A stretch of 8,788 bases of DNA from an uncultured cyanobacterium (GTDB taxonomy: Bacteria; Cyanobacteriota; Cyanobacteriia; PCC-6307; Cyanobiaceae), in NCBI GenBank assembly GCA_903831165.1, contig CAIKWV010000420.1, forward strand, positions 1 to 8,788. Direction: 5' to 3'. Below are positions 5,345 through 8,788 of this stretch, piece by piece. Position 1 is the stretch's first letter, and every line of letters starts with the position of its first letter. The notes beneath the pieces were generated by a model. It was not told the DNA's origin. It did no database searches and was given only the letters and a program-made list of their open reading frames with translations. Position numbers and translations under genes: made by a program.

Positions 5345-6715
5345 TCAGGTGCAGGGCAGGGATCGGCCCCGCAGGCCTACGCCGAAGCCCAGGCCCCCGG
5401 CAGAGGAGCCCGGAGCAGCGCCCGCGTCAGCCTCCGTCAGCCTGACCAGGCCGCCGCCGTGGTCGCGGGCGATCCGCTCGGCAATCGCCAGGCCGAGGCC
5501 GCAGTGCCCCTCCTGGCCGCCGCGGGCCGGATCGAGCCGTTGAAACGGGGCCAGGGCGCCGGCCCACTGCTCGGCGGCGATGCCCGCACCCCGATCCCAG
5601 ACCTGAATCTCAAAGCCTTCGTCGCCGCGAGCCCGCAACACCAGAACCAGAGGCGGAACGCCGTGAGCCATGGCGTTCTCCAGCAGGTTGGTCACAGCCC
5701 GGCTGATGGCGATCGGCCGCACACAACGCTGCATCGGCTCCAGCTCCATCGTCAGCGCCGCCTCGCCCACCACCGCCGCCGCCTCCGCCACCAGCTGCTC
5801 GAGCGGCACCAGCAGGGGCACCTCCTGCTCCGCCCCGGCGAACAACAGAAACTGGCGGGTGATGCGCTCCAGCGCCCGCAGATCGGCTTCGGCGCCGGCC
5901 CAGTCCTGGCGCAGGCGCAGGCGGGTGAGGGGCGCCCGCAAATCATGGGCGATGCCGGCCAGCATCGTGCTGCGCTCCCGGCTGGCCCGTTCCAGGCGCG
6001 CCAGCATGGCGTTGAAGTGTTGCGTCAGCTGCCGCACGGCGGCGGCACCCCGGGCGGGAACCGCCGCGGGCCGTTCCTCCAGCCCCACCGCCCCGAGGGC
6101 CTGCTCCAGCTGGCGCAGCGGCCGCTGCACCTCCACCGCCAGATACAGCAGACCCGTCATCAGCCCGCCCACCACCAGGGCCAGCGAGAGCAGGCGCGGA
6201 TCCGGCGGCCAGCCCCGCAGCGAGGGCAGCGGCGCAAACAACCAGACGGTTTCCAGCGGAGAGCCCAGCTCGACCCAGACGCCGCGGGGGCCGATGCGAC
6301 TGGGCCAGACCACCGGGCAGCGCGGCAGATGGCGACAGAGTTCCGTGCGCAGCCAACGGGCCTGGAGCCTCAGACGGCGATCCGGCGAGCCTGCGGGGCT
6401 GGCCAGCCAGCCGGCCTCCGGCCCCGGCCCCACCGCCAGCCGCAGCCCACTGAGCTGGGCCAGCACCGGCGGGCTGAAGCGCTCCAGCGCCACCTCCGCC
6501 AGCACCACATTGGCGGTCACCTGGGTGCTGAGCTGCTGCAGCTGCTGCTCGGCCAGGCGTCGTCCGATCAGCAGCTGCAGCAGCAACAGGCTCAGGGCCG
6601 TGGTCCCCAGGGCGACGGCCAGGTACAGCAGCCCATGGCGCCGGCCGCCGCGGCCAGCCGGCACGGTCGGGGCCGCCTCAGGCGGCACGGGGCCGTCCGT
6701 CGGGCACGAACACAT
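5345..6715 (-). CDS. envZ: EnvZ-type sensor histidine kinase
   Basis: An inner-membrane sensor kinase, partner of the OmpR-type regulator just upstream. On the 456-aa longest reading: TM1 about 28-50; a periplasmic segment of about 125 residues ending in PVVWPSRIGPRGVWVEL, similar to the SPVVWLKTW region of E. coli EnvZ; TM2 about 175-196; a HAMP linker; then the dimerisation domain with GIAHDLRAPLTRLRL and phospho-acceptor His257. The ATPase domain has the N box NLLENAMAHG (343-352), G1 DRGAG (374-378), F box APFQRLDPAR and G2 GLGLA. The residue four after His is Ala, where EnvZ has Thr. The start is uncertain: ATG at 6715 overlaps ompR by 38 nt, GTG at 6688 overlaps by 11 nt, and GTG at 6664 lies just after the ompR stop with GAGGCGG upstream. 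Domain identity is secure; the stimulus is unknown. Confidence 0.9.
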   Translation of the reverse strand: MCSCPTDGPVPPEAAPTVPAGRGGRRHGLLYLAVALGTTALSLLLLQLLIGRRLAEQQLQQLSTQVTANVVLAEVALERFSPPVLAQLSGLRLAVGPGPEAGWLASPAGSPDRRLRLQARWLRTELCRHLPRCPVVWPSRIGPRGVWVELGSPLETVWLFAPLPSLRGWPPDPRLLSLALVVGGLMTGLLYLAVEVQRPLRQLEQALGAVGLEERPAAVPARGAAAVRQLTQHFNAMLARLERASRERSTMLAGIAHDLRAPLTRLRLRQDWAGAEADLRALERITRQFLLFAGAEQEVPLLVPLEQLVAEAAAVVGEAALTMELEPMQRCVRPIAISRAVTNLLENAMAHGVPPLVLVLRARGDEGFEIQVWDRGAGIAAEQWAGALAPFQRLDPARGGQEGHCGLGLAIAERIARDHGGGLVRLTEADAGAAPGSSAGGLGFGVGLRGRSLPCT

Positions 6716-7421
6716 AGCCGTAGCCCCATACCGTCTGCAGATACCGGGGCCGGGCCGGATCGGGCTCGATCAGACGCCGCAGCCGCGACACCTGCACATC
6801 CATGCTGCGGCTGTCGGTGTCACTGCCCGGGCCGCGGGCCAGCTCCACCAGCCGTTGCCGCGACAGGGGCCGCTGGGGATGCTGCACGAACACCGCCAGC
6901 AGGGAGAACTCGCCGGAGGTGATCGTCACCGCCGCCCCATCACGCTCCAGCGTGCGGCTGGCGGGATCGAACCGGCAGCTGCCGAAGCACACGGGCTGGC
7001 CCTCGGGCAGGGGGCTGCCGCTGGGGGAGCGGCCACGGCGGCGCAGCACCGCCTCGATGCGGGCCGTCAGTTCCCGGGGCAGAAACGGCTTGGCCAGGTA
7101 GTCGTCGGCGCCCTGCTCCAGGCCGATGATGCGATCGACGCCATCGGCCCGGGCGGTGAGCATCAGCACCGGCAGGTCATCGCCGCCATCGCGCAGGCGC
7201 CGCAGCAGGGTGAGGCCGTCGTCGCCGGGCAGCATCAGATCGAGCACCAGCAGATCGGGCCGCTCCGGCCCCAGGCGCCCCTCCAGCCGGGCCAGCAACT
7301 GGGCGCCCCCCTCCAGGCAGCGCACCGCAAAGCCCTGCTCGCCCAGATAGGTGGCCAGCATGCGCCGCAGTTCAGGGTCGTCATCCACCACCCAGATCCG
7401 ATGGGGACGCCCCGTGACCAT
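6678..7421 (-). CDS. ompR: OmpR-type two-component response regulator
   Basis: A 247-aa cytoplasmic DNA-binding response regulator. The receiver domain (about 7-125) has the full active site: acidic cluster Asp13-Asp15 in VVDDDPELR, phospho-acceptor Asp61 in LVLDLMLPGDDG, Thr89 in MLTAR and Lys111 in YLAKPF. The winged-helix domain (about 145-240) follows E. coli OmpR almost motif for motif: TSGEFSLL, HPQRPLSRQRLVELARG, SMDVQVSRLRRLIE-DPARPRY and QTVWGYGYVFVPDG at the C-terminus. This makes it a closer OmpR relative than the general RpaA/RpaB/PhoB types. The ATG at 7421 shares one base with the TGA of the upstream secreted-protein gene (TGATG), and the EnvZ-type kinase follows immediately, so the three form one operon. 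Targets in this organism are unknown; porin or osmotic control would be by analogy only. Confidence 0.93.
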   Translation of the reverse strand: MVTGRPHRIWVVDDDPELRRMLATYLGEQGFAVRCLEGGAQLLARLEGRLGPERPDLLVLDLMLPGDDGLTLLRRLRDGGDDLPVLMLTARADGVDRIIGLEQGADDYLAKPFLPRELTARIEAVLRRRGRSPSGSPLPEGQPVCFGSCRFDPASRTLERDGAAVTITSGEFSLLAVFVQHPQRPLSRQRLVELARGPGSDTDSRSMDVQVSRLRRLIEPDPARPRYLQTVWGYGYVFVPDGRPRAA

Positions 7422-8221
7422 CAGGGTTTGAGCAAGGCCTTGTCGGCCACCACCCGCACCCGCTTGGTGGCGGTGATCACCCCCTTGGGATGGACCAGCA
7501 GCACAGCCCAGGTCTGGGAGCCGGGCGTGTAGGGCGCCTGGACGGTCTTGAACAGACCGCCGCCGCCGAGGGCCGCCAGATCGAGGCTGGGGCTCTCCAT
7601 CGCGGCAACCTGCTGGGGGGTGAGGGCCAGCAGGCCCCCGGCCGCCAGCGCCCCGTCCAGGGGCTCATCAAAGATCACGTCAACGTCGTAGCGCTGGCCG
7701 GTGAGGACCACATCAGGGATCAGCAGGCTCACCGGCAATGCGGCATCGCCACTGCGCAGGATCGACTGCTCCTTCAGCAGGGTCTCGCCGTTGATCACGC
7801 GCCCGTCACTGTGGAGAACCAACAGCTGATCGGCCACCAGCTGGAAGCTGACGCTGCCCTGCATCCGGGTGGCCGTGACCCGCAGATTGACGGTGGGCTG
7901 ACCGTCGCGATCGGGCGCTCCAGGACTCAGGTGCCAACGGGCATTGGCGAATTGCTGGCGCAGGGTCGTCCAGCGACGCTCAAGCAGGCCGGGATCCACG
8001 CCGGGACCGGTGCTGAGCTGGGCCCGCAGCGCCGCCGCATCGGAGCCGTTGAGCGCGTTCTCCAGGGCCTGCAGCTGGGCAGCGGAGGGGGACGCACCTG
8101 GAGCGGCGGCCCGCACCGACGCCGGCAGCCCCAGGCCCGAACCCACCAGCGCGGTGGTCGCCACCAGGCTGGACAGCAGCGCCTGGCGCACCATGCGGGA
8201 CAGGCTGCGAAGCACGGGCAT
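7421..8221 (-). CDS. Secreted protein of unknown function, first gene of the ompR-envZ operon
   Basis: A 266-aa protein not recognised. It begins with a signal peptide: Arg5, Arg9 and Arg12, a hydrophobic core at about 14-32 (ALLSSLVATTALVGSGLGL), then ASVRA-AA with cleavage near residue 38-39. A second Met at residue 10 (8194) is an alternative start. The mature chain starts with a helical stretch (SAAQLQALENALNGSDAAAL, then LLERRWTTLRQQFANARWHL) followed by a beta-rich body. In that body are TVNLRVTATRMQGSVSFQLV, VSLLIPDVVLTGQRYDVDVI and, near the end, WAVLLVHPKGVITATKRVRV. No cysteine is present in the mature part. Its stop overlaps the ompR start by one base, which is strong evidence of co-expression with the two-component pair. 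It may be an auxiliary periplasmic sensor or a target of the system; both are inference. No Shine-Dalgarno is visible before either start. Confidence 0.82.
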   Translation of the reverse strand: MPVLRSLSRMVRQALLSSLVATTALVGSGLGLPASVRAAAPGASPSAAQLQALENALNGSDAAALRAQLSTGPGVDPGLLERRWTTLRQQFANARWHLSPGAPDRDGQPTVNLRVTATRMQGSVSFQLVADQLLVLHSDGRVINGETLLKEQSILRSGDAALPVSLLIPDVVLTGQRYDVDVIFDEPLDGALAAGGLLALTPQQVAAMESPSLDLAALGGGGLFKTVQAPYTPGSQTWAVLLVHPKGVITATKRVRVVADKALLKP

Positions 8222-8303
8222 GACGGGGTGAGGGGGGAGTGCGAATGGGGGGACGCGGACGGAGCCGGGACACGAACAGACGCTGTCCGCCCCGGAACCT
8301 GGC

Positions 8304-8313
8304 TTTTAAGTTA
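8304..8313. promoter_or_regulatory. AT island in the divergent intergenic region, possible -10 region
   Basis: TTTTAAGTTA stands out as the only AT-rich stretch in the 127-nt spacer between the - strand operon (start 8221) and murG (start 8349). It fits a loose TA-n-n-n-T -10 element on either strand (TAAGTT on +, TAACTT on -), and on the + strand it lies about 36 nt before murG. No convincing -35 box accompanies it, so this is only a candidate. Confidence 0.25.
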
Positions 8314-8348
8314 GGCGCGCTCGTCCCCGCCGCCACCCGGCCGACCCC

Positions 8349-8788
8349 ATGCCGACGCTTCTGATCGCCGCCAGCGGCACCGGCGGTCATCTGTTCCCGG
8401 CCCTGGCGGTGGCCGATGCCCTGCCCGCAGGTTGGCGGGTGTTGTGGCTGGGGGTGCCGGACCGGCTGGAAACCGAGCTGGTGCCGGCCCGCTATCCGCT
8501 GCACACCGTGCGAGCCGGTGGCCTGCAGGGCAAGGGGCTGCGCAAGCTCTGGAACCTGGTGCAGCTGCTGGCCGCCACCGGGGTGGTGCGGCGCCTGATC
8601 CGGCGCGAGCAGGTGGATGCGGTGTTCAGCAGCGGCGGCTACATCGCCGCACCGACGATCCTGGCCGCCCGCTGGTGCGGCGCGCCAATGGTGCTGCACG
8701 AGAGCAATGCCATCCCCGGCAAGGTGACCCGGCTGCTGGGGCGCCTCTGCCGCCATGTGGCCGTGGGCCTGCCCCAGGCCGCCGAGCG
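8349..8788 (+). CDS. murG: MurG, N-terminal part (3' truncated by window)
   Basis: MurG adds N-acetylglucosamine from UDP-GlcNAc to the undecaprenyl-linked muramyl-pentapeptide (lipid I to lipid II) at the cytoplasmic face of the inner membrane, in peptidoglycan synthesis. The first 146 codons are visible and remain open to the window edge. The N-terminal glycine-rich loop is present as [18 protein letters not shown] (8-25), followed by the family motifs [15 protein letters not shown] and [17 protein letters not shown], the equivalent of HEQNAVPG in E. coli MurG. The ATG at 8349 begins two residues before the first beta strand ([11 protein letters not shown]), as in other MurG proteins. It is divergent from the ompR-envZ operon with a 127-nt spacer. 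Identity is secure; full length cannot be judged. Confidence 0.96.
   Translation, partial: MPTLLIAASGTGGHLFPALAVADALPAGWRVLWLGVPDRLETELVPARYPLHTVRAGGLQGKGLRKLWNLVQLLAATGVVRRLIRREQVDAVFSSGGYIAAPTILAARWCGAPMVLHESNAIPGKVTRLLGRLCRHVAVGLPQAAE

Noticed and set aside
5327..7532. Two very long + strand open frames (531 and 620 codons) opposite envZ and ompR
   Set aside because: They lie antisense to genes with complete, well-known domains, encode Gln/Arg/Pro/Gly-rich low-complexity sequence and overlap each other; they are by-products of GC-rich third-position bias.
7980..8756. - strand ORF of 258 codons antisense to the start of murG
   Set aside because: It overlaps the signal-peptide gene and murG on the wrong strand and has no domain; the murG motifs on the + strand are unmistakable.

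Overview
The window looks like a stretch of a GC-rich unicellular cyanobacterium of the Synechococcus/Cyanobium type. The evidence is a cyanobacterial-looking phosphoglycerate kinase at the left edge, murG at the right edge (from memory these two lie close together in picocyanobacteria), and three copies of the octamer GCGATCGC (the cyanobacterial HIP1 word). Genus assignment is inference; nothing here fixes the species.

Layout, left to right. (1) The 3' part of pgk (2-694, +), followed by a strong intrinsic terminator at 761-788. (2) A gap of about 530 nt with no convincing gene. (3) A + strand pair sharing one base: a small DUF2127-type membrane protein (1320-1811) and a LuxR-family regulator (1811-2551) whose receiver domain has lost most of its phosphorylation chemistry. 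(4) A small secreted protein (2623-2871, +). (5) Two - strand genes, a TMEM175/DUF1211-like membrane protein (4262-3558) of visibly lower GC and a secreted protein with a Cys near each end of its mature chain (3484-2957). (6) A second gap of about 490 nt. (7) A - strand cluster, transcribed 8221 to 4753: a secreted 266-aa protein of unknown function, an OmpR-type response regulator, an EnvZ-type histidine kinase, and a secreted helical protein with a Cys pair and a short collagen-like tail. (8) A divergent intergenic region and the 5' part of murG (8349-8788, +, runs off the window).

How it fits together. Everything between the housekeeping genes pgk and murG is predicted to be an envelope protein or a regulator. 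The clearest functional unit is the - strand cluster. OmpR and EnvZ resemble the E. coli proteins closely across all domains, including the EnvZ periplasmic region. Tight spacing suggests that the two flanking secreted proteins are co-expressed with them, as sensory accessories or as outputs. A second possible signalling unit is the DUF2127 membrane protein coupled to the atypical LuxR regulator. No mobile element, CRISPR array, tRNA or rRNA was seen. The most interesting points are the two-component operon bracketed by secreted proteins, the Ala at the phosphatase position of EnvZ, and the degenerate receiver of the LuxR regulator.
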